A DNA stretch of 64,000 bases from Apiospora phragmitis (taxonomy: Eukaryota > Ascomycota > Sordariomycetes > Amphisphaeriales > Apiosporaceae), in NCBI GenBank assembly GCA_038363925.1, contig JAQQWL010000004.1:3038001-3102000 (forward strand), given 5' to 3'. A program made the translations under genes and the position numbers. Positions 45,657 to 56,829 of this stretch are shown here, piece after piece. The notes beneath the pieces were generated by a model that was given only the letters and a program-made list of their open reading frames with translations, had not been told where the DNA came from and did no database searches. The number at the start of each line of letters is the position of its first letter. The stretch's first letter is position 1.

Positions 45657-47477
45657 TCATACAGGGTCCTTGCGCCTTCTTACTAACAAGGTCGCCGATG
45701 GCGGCGGGGCCACATTGCACTCGATCCATATGTTCTCAGGCCTTTGCTTTCCTAGCTTGACCTCGTAGTCTGCCAGAACCTTGCCCGCTATAATCTTGAT
45801 GAGATCGACGGCGAAGAAGCGACCGGGGCAAGCATGCTTCCCGATTCCCCAGGCAGCGAACTGTCTGTCTGTCTCAGCGGCGGCTCTGGCTTCTGTTTCG
45901 GGTTTTGCTTCTCCTTCTTCTCCTCCCGCAGATTCGGAAGACGAGCCGCCGCCGACGAACCGGTCCCAGACGAACTCAAACGGCCGCGTGTACAGTGCCT
46001 CGTCGTGGTGCAGGCCCCACCCAGAGAGACACACGACGGTTCCAGGCGGCAGGTGCCCGCGCCCGTCCGGCAGCAACACACCCTGCCCCTGTCCCTGGGG
46101 CATTGGCATCACCTTGCGGCTCAGGGCCTTGGGCACGAGGCCCCAGAGGCGCATGCTCTCGCGCAGCGCGCTGTCGAGGCGCGGCATCTGGTTCAGCCGG
46201 GCGCGGCTCCAGACCTCGTCGCGAACTTTCCCGTCCCTGTTGTTGGTGGCCCAGCGGGCGCGGCTGGTCAGAGCTTCGTCGCGGAGGAGGCGGACCACGG
46301 CCTCGGTGGCGGCGGCGGCGTCTTGAGATGGGGAAGGGGAAGGGACCGAAGACTGTGGGGACGCCGGAGCAGACTGGGAAGAGAAGATGTCGAGGAGCAG
46401 GTTGATGGTGGTGAGCGTGGAGGTGTGGATGGCGGCGAAGTTCAGCGCCATGATGCGTCGGCTCAGGTAGTCCGGGGTGCGCTCGGGAGAATCTTCCGAC
46501 AGCTTTGCCGAGTTTTCGACGAGCCAGGAACTGAACAGGTGCGGCGATGCGGGTGCCTCGCCGCCTAGGAGCGCTTTGAAAACCGGTAGGAGGTGGTTGG
46601 AGCAGCGCGAATACGCCAGCCGGATGGGTGCCGTGAACACCACGCCTAGTGTGCCCTTTAGGCAGCGGGGGAGGCTACTGATCAGAAGACCGCAAGAAGA
46701 TACCCGCGTGGAGTAGCTGATGCAGTTCTCGATGTAGTCGTTGCCACGGCCTTGGTCCACCACCATGGATAGTCAGTAATGACTAAACGTGAGTTGCTCC
46801 AGAGTGAAGGCGAAACAAAGACCTACAGAGAGGAAGCCCGACGAAGATTCTGTTCGAGGCGCGAGCTACGACGCGGCGGATGGTGTAATCCAGGTTCACT
46901 TCACGCCATGCTTCTTCTGAGTTCCCGGCCCAGAGGTCGTCGAGGGCGAGCGCGACCTCTTCGTGCAGCAGGCCGGCGATGCCGTCGAGATGGGCCATCA
47001 GGTTCCGCCGCACGAGCGGCTCGTGGACCGGGTTGACGCCGATATCAGCGCGCAGGAACGTCAGGGGGGTGTTCAGGGCATCCAGCTGGGCCCATCTCGC
47101 GCTGAGGCGGTGCTCGGGCTGGGCGAGCAGCCACGGCAACATCGACGGCGGCAGGACAACGGCGTCGCCGAATATGCCGCTGAGCGTGTATGGCTGGTCA
47201 TCACGAAGTTGCTACACGTCAATATTAGATTGGCTAAATTCACGAGAAGAGGCAAGGTAGCAACACTACTATCACGAACCTTTTGGTAGACATCGTGCAA
47301 GATTGACTTGCTGCTCGTCAGGCTTCTCCATTGGTGGAGAAACGGCCATGATGAGTCGGTGCAGGGAAACTTGGCGTTGCTCTTGCTACGGCTTGCTGGC
47401 AAGGATTGCATATTCAGCCATGACCAAACCACTGCAGCACATAAGAAGCTCAGCACGAGGAGGATGACGTCACTCAT
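45657..47477 (-). CDS. Cytochrome P450, ent-kaurene-oxidase-like
   Basis: Three exons, 47477-47280, 47211-46827 and 46750-45657, give about 558 residues. An N-terminal anchor (ILLVLSFLCAAVVWSWL) is present. Family landmarks are GLPLCRGNDYIENC across the second junction, I-helix NFAAIHTST, ESMR (392-395) as ExxR, and heme loop WGIGKHACPGRFF with Cys502. This pattern is typical of fungal P450s near gibberellin ent-kaurene oxidase and related terpenoid or alkaloid oxidases. Two low-complexity insertions stand out: Ala/Pro/Ser-rich at about 320-345, and Gly/Ser/Glu-rich at about 461-489 just before the heme loop. The open frames on the plus strand in this region are GC-rich shadows. Confidence 0.9.
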
Positions 47478-49039
47478 GGTTGGTCGGTCGATAGGGCCGG
47501 AGGGATCAAGGCTTGAAACTCGATCATGTTGCGGGTATACTCGAAGATTTCTACTTTGTAGTCTCGTCTTGATCCCCCGGGCCTCGAGGTTGCGTACGAA
47601 CTGAAGGTTTCCAACTTGTCGTGCAACGGTAGCACAGATGCTGCTGGCGATAGTCGCAGGTCCAACGACGTGTTACCGCACTCGGGTCCATCCTAGAGAG
47701 AAGTCGAGAAGACATACAGGCTGACCATCCATCGGGCCTCGAGGGCTGGGTCCTTATCTCGACTCGGTCCTATACAGCCACTCCCTCTTTGCAGATACCA
47801 CAGCCTGCCTAACAAACACACTTGTCAGTATCTTCAAAGAGGTAAAGAATAGCGAGAACACCGCCAATGATAAAAACAATGACACAACCGAGGCAGTTGC
47901 GCCAATACCATCGTTACCTGTCCAATAAATGCCAGACTAAAAGATGACAGTCCGAAAGGAGGGCTGCCGATGCTACATGCAGCACATAGTTGGCAGGTTA
48001 GCCACCCCGCCATTAATCGATGTTGGTGTACGTTGGTGTAAGGCGCATCGCATCATAGCCGCAGCCCAATCTGCATGCAGCTGATGTCAGATGATGGTCG
48101 GGTCCTTCGCCCCCAAGTTCGCCCAAGCCAAGGCATGTTGGAAGTGGATGCCGTGCGATACACATGTGAACCCTACGATGCATACAGCCAGATGCTTCCG
48201 AGGCAGTCAAATCGGCGATTGCTTTACAATCACAGATGCTAGGCATGTAGCCTTAGGTACGGTCTGTCCTGTTGTCCCGTTCCCGCGTTGCTGTGCTGAC
48301 TTCATCTTCCCTTCTTGAGATTTCTGGACTCTGGAGTTGCTCCCCAGCCATTTACAGCTCCAGTGGTGGAGTCACGCTTGAACCAATCAAACCTCACCAG
48401 GAGACCCACTTTGCTTATTCATCTCAACAACCAACATCGACATGCACCAAGCAACGCATCCTACAGCCCATCACTTCAGCACCATCTTCCATTCATCACA
48501 CCTCGGATTCGCAATCAACTTCATTCCACCAACAACACAACACACTACACAGGGTCAGTCCTAATGGAACGTCACGCGAAAGTGGACTTCCGCCGTACCT
48601 GCTGCACCATCGCGGCGCCACACTTGTCCAAGTAGTTTGGTTTCTCCGCGACCAGGGCCGTTTAAATGCCGCCTTCTACCCATCGAGCACGCTCCTTGGA
48701 AGAACCGGGGTCCTGGGAGGCTCTTCGTCACCGTCGGCACGCGAAAGCGGTCGACTTCGTTGGCACGCGAAAGCGGCTGGCGAACGACGAGGTGCCGGGT
48801 AGCGGGAACTATCTACTGACAATGGCGCGTCCGTGATGGCTTGGCTAGGGAGGGGGATGCAACATGGCCGCTACTTTCTCTCTTTCTTCTCTTTCTCTCG
48901 TCGTCGTCGCCCCCCCAAGCGATCAATCTGGTACGATCCAGCGATTGATTCCGGACTGGACGCGAAGCATGGAACCCGTGTGTTCTGCCACTTGCGAGTT
49001 GTACTACTAACCTGCTATCCAATGTTGTAGGAACCTGCT
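47478..49039. promoter_or_regulatory. Intergenic region with long CA-rich leader of the next gene
   Basis: About 1.5 kb separates the last cluster P450 from the next gene. The left part should hold the P450 promoter. From about 48380 to 48560 the plus strand is rich in CAACA/CATC, as in fungal 5' leaders. AG at 49029-49030, ten bases before the next start codon, could close a leader intron. A short direct repeat with GGCACGCGAAAGCGG occurs twice near 48736-48778. Open frames here lack family motifs. Confidence 0.4.
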
Positions 49040-50395
49040 ATGGACCTGTCCACTGCCTCCGAGGTCTCTGATACTCCTTCCCCCGAGCCCGCAGTGATTC
49101 CCGACCTCGACTTCAAGATTCAGAGCACGCCCGCAATTGTGAGATGGCGTGACACGAATGGCGCGAACAAGCGGTTGGCGGTTCCCGTGGCAGCCCCGCT
49201 GGGATTTTCCATCGATTACGACGTCGCAAAAGGCTCTGCTTGCCTCAAGCTACATGCCAACATCAAGATGAAGAGATCCTCGGCCACTTCCCGCCTCTTT
49301 TTGACGGTCAAGCCCAACCAGATACGGACGATGACTTGCGACGACGATGGAGACCGTCCCGAGGAAGAACAAGCCCATGGCCGCGACGCGTGCGAACAAT
49401 TACGTTGCCGTGTCAACTCCCTTCACCTCGAGCTCGACAGCCCACCCACGCTTATCGCGCCTGCCGAACACCCCTTCCAGAGTCTACGGCGCAGTTCACA
49501 GGAGATTTGGTCTGGATGGAACGAATTCGCGAGGAACACAACGCGCTTTGTCATCTACTTCTCCGCGACAGCGCTACCCCGGGGCCGCCTTCTACATTTC
49601 TGCGAGAAGATTCCTCGACTGGCGTCGCCACGCGACGACCTGGCCAGTCTTTATGGCGGTCGGGGCGGTTTGGTTGTCAACGGTGTTCAAGAAGCCGCAG
49701 ATGCGCCTCCAGCCTACACAGAACAAAGCACAAGCAGCATTTCCAGGGTCGAACCGCTACTCGCCCTATCCCCTAGTGAGTAGCCTTGTTCTACTATTGA
49801 CCACATAAAAATACTGACTGTCCCACTAGAACGCGACGCGTCACCCTCACGAAAGCGACGTCGCGCGCCGAGCAGTTCCGATGTCGAGTCTATCCCAGAT
49901 ACCCAGCAACCCGTTCCCAGGCCCGAACGTCCACAAGAGACGGTTCTGGAGGGGATCCAGCGCTCACTAGATATGCAAAACATGATGGTGTCCAAGATTC
50001 TGGCCCGAGTGGAAAGCATTGAAGGGCGACTGGAGGCACTCGAGTCGAGGGACCTGGCGGATGACGTCCAGGCCTACATGGAGCCTTTGCTGGAGCCGCT
50101 CTGGGACGAGCTGGATTCCCGGATTGTGGCCAGCGAAGACAAGACGCACGACTACGTGAAGGACATGGTGGACGAGGCGGTGAATGACAAGGTTGGGGAC
50201 CTACCAGAGCTCGTGGAGGAGTACTTCCATGAAGACGAGGGCCGTGGTCTTCTCCATGACGCCATTGCCGAGGCTGTCGCGGAGTCAGTGGCCGACGTGG
50301 TCAGCGAGCGGGACGAGCGGATACGGGAGGACACCATGAACTTTCTCAAAAGTAGGCCCTTCACAGCGCAGTTTTCGTTCAATGGAGATGGATGA
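49040..50395 (+). CDS. Uncharacterised protein with acidic C-terminal helical region
   Basis: Two exons, 49040-49775 and 49830-50395, splice in frame to about 433 residues. I do not recognise a named domain. Residues 20-100 look like a compact beta-rich region (DFKIQSTPAIVRW, RLFLTVKPNQIRTM). The junction carries a basic SRKRRR stretch, a possible nuclear-localisation signal. The C-terminal 150 residues are acidic and helical (MQNMMVSKILARVESIEGRLEALESR, then DDVQAYMEPLLEPLWDELD), probably coiled-coil. The layout suggests a nuclear, perhaps fungus-specific protein. No function is proposed. It lies outside the P450 cluster and is read away from it. Confidence 0.75.
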
Positions 50396-50736
50396 AGATC
50401 AAACCTGTATTAGTTCCAGTGTTGATTGTCGATTTCATGATTTGTGACGATGATGCCTTCCCACGCCATGCCATGCTGTCGCCGTGCTGCCTTTAGCAAA
50501 CTGCCCATTCTAGTAAATGCCTCATGTAGATATCCAGTGAGCAAACACCAACGTATGTAATTGAATGCATGTACCAGTACAATTCTAACGGAAGCAAGCG
50601 GTAAATCCAGTTCATAGTGAATGTCTTGACAATAAGGGGGGCTCATTCCTCCCCCTTTCCCTTCTTCATACACGCGTAGCTCTCGCTCCATCCATACATA
50701 CTACCACCACGCCACATCAAGAAGGCCCTGGGACAC
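50396..50736. other. Intergenic sequence, nothing recognised
   Basis: A short spacer after the 433-aa protein gene. A minus-strand open frame at 50410-50691 shows no family features and is not supported. Confidence 0.35.
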
Positions 50737-51060
50737 TCAGCCGCTACTGATGGTCTTGCAAATCCGTTCGCCCGTCACCTCGCGGCCGTAGGACTTGGCC
50801 CAGTCGTCCAATTTGACCCAGCCGACCATGGTCTGGTGCTTGCAGTGCTCATCCACCAGACGCATGGCTTTTTTCGAACTCGGCCCCGCGGCAGTTGGTC
50901 TTGCTGCCGAAGTTGCACACGTAGGAGGCCGAGCCACCAATATGGGCGCGTACATAGTGGAAACCCATGCCCGCGTTGTCTGGCAGATGTTCTACGACGC
51001 ACCCCCGCTTGCTTCTGCAATGGCCCCGGTGGCCGCGACCACCTCGTCGTCGACCTCATG
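50737..51060 (-). pseudogene. Relic of a small fungal protein, possibly secreted
   Basis: On the minus strand a frame reads GMGFHYVRAHIGG, then CNFGSKTNC, and in another frame EKAMRLVDEHCKHQTMVGW and KLDDWAKSYGREVTGE to a stop at 50737. The two parts are joined only by a frame change at the A-run near 50872-50877. The spaced cysteines suggest a small extracellular protein. No signal peptide exon or start is found upstream (to about 51350), so this looks like a broken gene. A sequencing error in the A-run is the alternative. Confidence 0.5.
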
Positions 51061-51635
51061 CTTATTCGCGGCATGGGCGAGCTTAGTCCCCTGCAGGATA
51101 CTATACTCCTCAGGTGGTGAACCCTGTCATCTCCTCGTCGTCATCACCGCCGTCACCGTCGCCATCGCCGCGCTCTGTCAAAGCATTCCCGCCTACCACT
51201 AGCGACGGGCTCCTTGTTCACCAGAATGCCCCACCTCGTCCACGACCTGACACGGCTCTGGTCGCTCCAGCGCGCCGCCATGAGTCGCCGGCAGTGAAGG
51301 AACCTGCAATGGTTCTTGACCACGCTGGGCGGCATCGGCCTTGACAGCATCGGCCTGATGGTCCTCCGTGAAACCTACGAGACTCCGAGGCGGGAGAAGG
51401 GGGGTGATGACAACAGTAACGCGGAGGATGCCAACCACACCCTCAGCAGCCTGACCCTGGATGGCCTGATGCCCAGCGCGGCACTATTATATATTTCAGT
51501 AACAAATGTGGCAGATAAAACCTGTTTTCAAAATTGTCCGATGGTAATAGATAGGCTGGCAAGTAACACAATCAATGCTATATGAATTATTTTCTCCCAA
51601 ACCCTCGGTCCGTCCAACTTCAAGGAAAAATTAAG
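51061..51635. other. No supported gene
   Basis: GC-rich short frames occur on both strands, but none shows a recognisable domain or splice structure. The minus strand could hold lost upstream parts of the small-protein relic. Confidence 0.3.
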
Positions 51636-53425
51636 CTAAATTAATGTTCGATAGATTGGGGCTACTTCAATCGTAGTGCCCATGTATCGGAACTGGTTAT
51701 CTTTTGCCATCGACAACCGGACTACAGGAAGCTCGTCTGTACTTTTGTCCCTCGTGTTCTGGGCGGTCCGCAGTATCACGAGCGTACAGTGCCTCTCCGA
51801 CCATTCTTCTGTCCCAAAGCCTCGAATTGCCTGCTTTATAGACATTCCTCCATCATCCTCAGCCCAGGCCTCAACACAGGCTTTGGGATTTGAACCTCGA
51901 TTGAGTTTCTTGCAGTGAAACTCTGATTTGCATCTGTCTGCCGTTTGTCTTGCCATGAAGAGAAGTAGCACACGCTCTGGGTGCGTATGACTGCTCACTC
52001 GGATGTCCAACTCTATAACACCATATGAAACAGTCAAGGTCTGCATCCCGCTTCAGCAGTACAAGACTTTGGTCATGGTCCCAATCACAATGCCACCTAA
52101 GATTGTCGTGGGGTGAATGCGAGAACAATGACATCTCGTCGCTGCTCAGTAGCACTGCATGGCTGGTCTCTGTCAAGAGGTCAATCGTTGATAGATGGTT
52201 GCGCTGTGTAGCTCACATAGAAATGCTGCTTTGGCCGTCTCTCAAGATCAAGAAAATGAATGTTTATGGGAAATGGCGGAAACGCACAACGCCCAAATAC
52301 TCTGCGTTCTGGCAATTGCCTGATAGGGATGGCTAGAGCTCTCCCAATATCAGGGCTCTTTGCCTTCAAGACAACAAAGCTGGTAGGAGCTCGTAAACAC
52401 AGACGGTAGTTCGATGGAAAGCCCGCCATTGGTCATGGAGTATGTGGACTCTGTACTGTCGTCAAAGAGATCTGGCAATAGTCCCGGTTGTAGTTGCGGT
52501 TCTGTCTGCGATATGTTGCCGGATTTTCGGAAGGCGTCTTGTGAGGGTGCCAGTAGCTGAAGGTCATTCAAATTTAATGGCTACCGGTCATTAGCTTCAG
52601 TTGTAAGGGCTACAAAGACTTACGCTCGTCCACTCTTGAGGCACAATGCCCTGGATCCATTTCCAGCAAAAGATAGTGTGATCATTCGACATCTTGATGA
52701 TCTCTTGCTGAAGCCTCCCAAAGGCCTTTTTTGCCTTCGCCATAGAGCAAGGGCATGTTGATATCGAATATTCCGAGCACGCAGTATGCTATATCTTCGG
52801 GTCGGGTAGTCGTCCTTTTTGATAGCCAAGACATGCGCTGGGCTACACTGGCGTTGGAGATGGGTCGTCCACGGAGGTATCCTTCCTGTATACCTGTGAT
52901 TAGCGAGATGTCATGCGCCAGTTCGATGCCTAAAAGCTTCGAGGCGGGCCTATTCCTATAGAACGGGCACGTCATGTTGCCCAGAGGAAGCCAGTAGGCC
53001 GTGAAGAACAGGATAGAGCGCGGAGCGAGAAGCTCCTGCAACGTCCAACCACGGGTAAACCACCGGCTCGATGGCATTTCGCTTGTATCGGTGAGAACAT
53101 CCTCAAGATATGCATAGCAGATCTTGGAGTCTCTGTACCAAGCGAACATGGAGTTGATCGCTTCTGTCAACTCGGCCGAACTCGCCTTGTCGATACAGTT
53201 TGTATCACACCACAAGTAATCCAGTCCGTCCCGCTTGGTCTGTTGACAAGCATTCCAGATCTTCTGGAACCCGCGCTTCCCACTACAGCTTTCCACACTT
53301 TTCCAATCCTCAAAGGTTACCTCCTCCGGCCCCCAGGTGTGTGAAAGGGTGGCATATTCCAGGGTCTCGTCGCTGATAAACTCTTCCAGCAACCCCGTAT
53401 GGACATTAATCAGCCGTATGTGTCA
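51636..53425 (-). pseudogene. HET-domain protein, degraded
   Basis: The N-terminal HET domain is clear on the minus strand from 53425: ATLSHTWG, LDYLWCDTNCIDK, SRWFTRGWTLQELLAP and a downstream SWLSKRTTTRPEDIAYCVLGIF. HET proteins act in allorecognition and can trigger cell death. Lesions are visible. The codon where the family begins MRLINVHTG is ATA. A frame change lies near 52725-52735 in the A-run after LYGEG. Another lies near 52400. The C-terminal half (to 51636) continues in shifted frames, for example SPDIGRALAIPIRQLP and VVRLSMAKDNQFRYMG. No ATG can give the full HET domain, so this is called a pseudogene. Confidence 0.8.
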
Positions 53426-55114
53426 CTTGACGTCATAGCTGGTTAAATTCGTTACAATTCGATGCTATTCAGCTGGCCAATCAATGTTCTGGATCTGGGT
53501 GAATTTAATTGATGTTTCCGAACGACGGAAAGCTGGCTGAAACGGTGTTCTTTTGGTGAGTGTGGCATTGCTCGCGCTCGGCCCTTGACGCCGGTGATAT
53601 GCGCTCGACTGTATGCTTATCCTCTCGGAACGTTATTTCTATTTCGACGGCAGCACGGAAGAGGACGAGATGCCACAACGGCCTCTTTCGTACCTGAAGT
53701 ACTATAATCAGTAGAGATGCATATATTTTATGAGAGGGTGAACCAACGGTGCGGTACTAGAGCGGGATCGAGCGGATACTCCCCTTTTCCCGCGCCTTTA
53801 TGCACGCAAGTACATATTAGATAAATGATAGCAACCCCTTCCTACTGTAAATATCTCCCCCATGAAAATCGTGATCCTCCTGAATAGATAGCTCTGCCTT
53901 ATTGCCTTGCTTTCTTATACAAATTGCTGCACTTGCTTTGTCCTACAAGAAGGCCATCGTCTGATGCTTTTTGCTTCGCCAAGTGAATAGAAGGATAACA
54001 TTTACGACCATCGTCAGAATGTCACCATCTGCCTGGCCGAAAATCAGAGTACGGCAAGGCTTTCGCAAGCAGGGCCAAGCCTGCGCCCACGATTAAGGAT
54101 GTAAAGGCTGGCTAGGTTCTGGTTGAGGCTCTCTATCTTGAATGGAAGGTTTTATTTCCACTTATTCGGCTTCCCCTAGGAAGTCAGGGTAGGGATATTC
54201 CGGTGGCCGCCTTCAATATACCCTCCGATGCCTTTTGGTCTGATTACTATATGCTGATACGTGCAAATGGGCCTGGTCCAACCACGTACATATAAGCGAA
54301 AACTCTTGCTCTTAGAATCAGTGGGAGTACAGCCATCCACTTCAGTCACTGACCAATGAATGACCCCGAGTTTAAATCACCTTTGGTCCAGTTGTAGACT
54401 GAGAGAAAAGCGGAAAACTTGAGTTCATCGACACCGAAGGCGGTGATCCCAAGTATCGGCGTCAGGGCCGCCAACTTCTACCGCCAGAACCGCGACTTCA
54501 TGCAGACTTCGCGCGGATCAGAAGGCCTCGTGGGCTGACTACCAGGGTGGTGCAAAATACCAACTCACAAAACATTGAGCTTACCGTCGGGAGTCTACCA
54601 GGGCAGAGTATTTGCCGACGAGAACGGCGGCGGCGGCAATATCTCGGACGGACGTTCAGGGTGGTACTATCGACCGAGGGCTGGGCCAACTCAGGTGTGT
54701 AGGCGGACTGCAAACAGGTCGTCCTTAATATCCTTCAGGCTGAAATCATATTAGTTAGTTATACAACCAATGCAATGAGCTCTGCTCGGCTGCCACTGAC
54801 GGAGAATGGAGGCAGGGAGGCAATGACTTACGACGCCTCATAGCACAAATCGTCCATCTAGTAGGGCCGCCGGTCAAGCTTGCTGTCCATCCCATTGGTC
54901 TGAACAGCGCCATCTTGAGGCAGGTGAAGAAGTCGGTTATCATCGATCTTCGACCGCTGCCGGGATTCAGTGGAGGGTTGTTCAATCGAGGGCACTTCTC
55001 TAGTTAAGATATTGGGTCAAAGACAAATCGATAGCCGTCATTACTCTTGTATTCATGTGTTTGTCTCTAGAATGGTGTTAATCTCGTTAAGGGTGAAATC
55101 AAGCTGCAAGGATG
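53426..55114. other. 1.7 kb without a supported gene
   Basis: Moderate GC and no convincing coding frame. Short open frames at 54498-54713 and 54755-54985 on the minus strand lack motifs and start at non-ATG codons. Plus-strand text near 54440-54540 looks codon-like over about 30 residues but could not be assigned. Decayed gene fragments are likely. Confidence 0.35.
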
Positions 55115-56109
55115 TCACCCCCCGCGAGAGCGCTCCGCCTTGTCGAAATCAGTCGATCTCTGCCTCCCTTGTCGTTCCGCCTCTCTCTTGCGTTCCTTCC
55201 ACTGTCTCCGTAGCTCCTTGAATTCTGTATACGTTAGTCTCGTGTAATCTTAGCGCTGACGGATGCAAAAGTTGCCATTGTTGTTTCTGGACGCTTGAAA
55301 TAACTACAATACATGCTCAGTGTGTAAATGCATTTGCCACGTGGGCACTTTATTCGGCTTCGATGCTTATAAAGCTCGGCCCGGGCCCATCGTGTGGCAG
55401 GTTCATACATTACAACTCCTTCATGAGATGGATTAAGTTGACCAAAGAAAATAGGGGAAAGAGACGCACCCTCGGGCTTTCGTTTCTCTCCGTGCCCTTG
55501 CATAGTGACATGAGCGTTCAAATGGTTCAGCGTGCCGTACCCCTTTGTGCAGCCGTCCCACCCGCATTTGTAGATACGCTCAATCTCCTCGGGCCGTCTT
55601 CGACGCCGTTTGGAGTCTTGCACTTCCGCGAAACCTGGCATAAATGACAGAGGAAATAACTGATTATGCACCCCTGAAGTCTCTGGATTAGCATTGTAAC
55701 CCAGGACGGCTGGCAATGGTGGCGCCATATGTTGATCTGGAAAGTCGTTCCTCCCTCCATTCTGATAGCCGGAAGGCGGGGGTCTAGTATAACGCAACGG
55801 AGGTCTCGCTGGGTAATCATACCCAGGATAAATCACACCGCCAGCCCCAGGCGGCCCGGATGGCGTCATCATCGGCGGCTGCCCGTTATAGTAAGAGTAG
55901 TACTGCGGAGTCCATCGGCTCATGTGCTCTATGGGAGCAATATAGGCGCCCTCTTCTGTCCGGTTGTTGTTGTTGACCTCTCGTTGTTGAGGATGTTGCT
56001 GGTAGTGTGGTTGAGGATGTTGCTGCTGGCGTTGTTGAGGATGTTCACTTCCGCCTGGCACAGATTGCCATGTCGACGGCGAGTTTCCCGACGTCCGCTG
56101 CGGTGACAT
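55115..56109 (-). CDS. CON7-like C2H2 zinc-finger protein
   Basis: Two exons, 56109-55470 and 55224-55115, give about 249 residues. An N-terminal Pro/Gln/Asn-rich region (QQRQQQHPQPHYQQHPQQ) and a Tyr/Pro-rich middle precede a basic SKRRRRRPEEIERIYKCGWDGC block. One C2H2 finger follows (C-x4-C, then HLNAHVTMQGH). The intron falls in KRKPE-EFKELRRQWK, and the protein ends in a short Arg/Glu-rich helix. The EEIERxYKCGW and GTLNHLNAHVTMQ motifs are those I associate with the ascomycete CON7 regulator of morphogenesis and infection-related genes. This protein is shorter than CON7 itself, so it is probably a paralogue. It lies 7.6 kb from the P450 cluster; control of that cluster is not shown. Confidence 0.8.
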
Positions 56110-56829
56110 TACTCTCTACTCAATAGCGTTAGTATATCATTTCTTTCGAGGTGGTTGGCACCATTCATCAGAACGACTGGTGGGAAGACAGACATACCTG
56201 TGTGCATGTGCCTACGAGAACATGAGACCCATTTAAGCCATTTACAACCAGCGACAACAAGACCAGAGTTAGGATCGAAATGAACATGAAGTCTTCGTCC
56301 CGATGACTGGCTGAACTTGATCGTAGGGGCGGACTTAGGGGAATAGGAAAGAAGAAAAAGATCCAACCTTATCCAGCTTAAAAAGTAATGAGTAAGTCCT
56401 TATGTAGATGAAAATGACTCTTCAGCTAATGTTATAAGGCGGTTCTGAGATGTAATCCGATCGCAGGTGAGAGTAAAACATCCACATGGCCGTAAGATTC
56501 CGAAACTTAAGGGTCTCCGCTAGTTTTGGGTTTATGGTGCTCCAGGTTGGCGGATCAACTTTCGCATACTGAGCCAAGCTTCAGGGCGGGTGTCGATTGA
56601 ATCGAAAAGGGGCAAGAAAGAAAAGACAAGTCGAGTGCCTGCGAACAGGCTCATGTGTGAGCTTCGATGTCTCTCCTAGGCCTATGAAGTCGGGCATGAC
56701 GGGTGTTGTTGGTATCTGACTTGGACCTTTTTTCGGCCACGAAAACCTTTGAGCTTCGCCAGGGGGCTAAGAGTCTGGCGGTTTGATCGACCTAGCGAAT
56801 CCAGAAGTGTGTCTTTACTCACAAAATGC
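56110..56829. promoter_or_regulatory. Upstream region of the CON7-like gene
   Basis: About 0.7 kb with no supported gene. It should hold the promoter and leader of the zinc-finger gene. A minus-strand open frame at 56109-56366 shows no motif. Confidence 0.35.

Noticed and set aside
45834..46568. Long plus-strand open frames opposite the third P450
   Set aside because: They lie antisense to conserved P450 motifs and arise from GC-rich third positions.
29714..47477. Idea that the cluster includes its own transcription factor
   Set aside because: No Zn2Cys6 or bZIP motif is present between 29.7 and 47.5 kb; the nearest candidate, a CON7-like protein, lies 7.6 kb away.
48272..48819. Open frames of 60-176 codons before the 433-aa gene
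   Set aside because: The CA-rich text looks like an untranslated leader and the frames show no conserved features.
54430..54540. Short coding-like stretch considered as an enzyme fragment
   Set aside because: About 30 readable residues with no diagnostic motif; too little to name.
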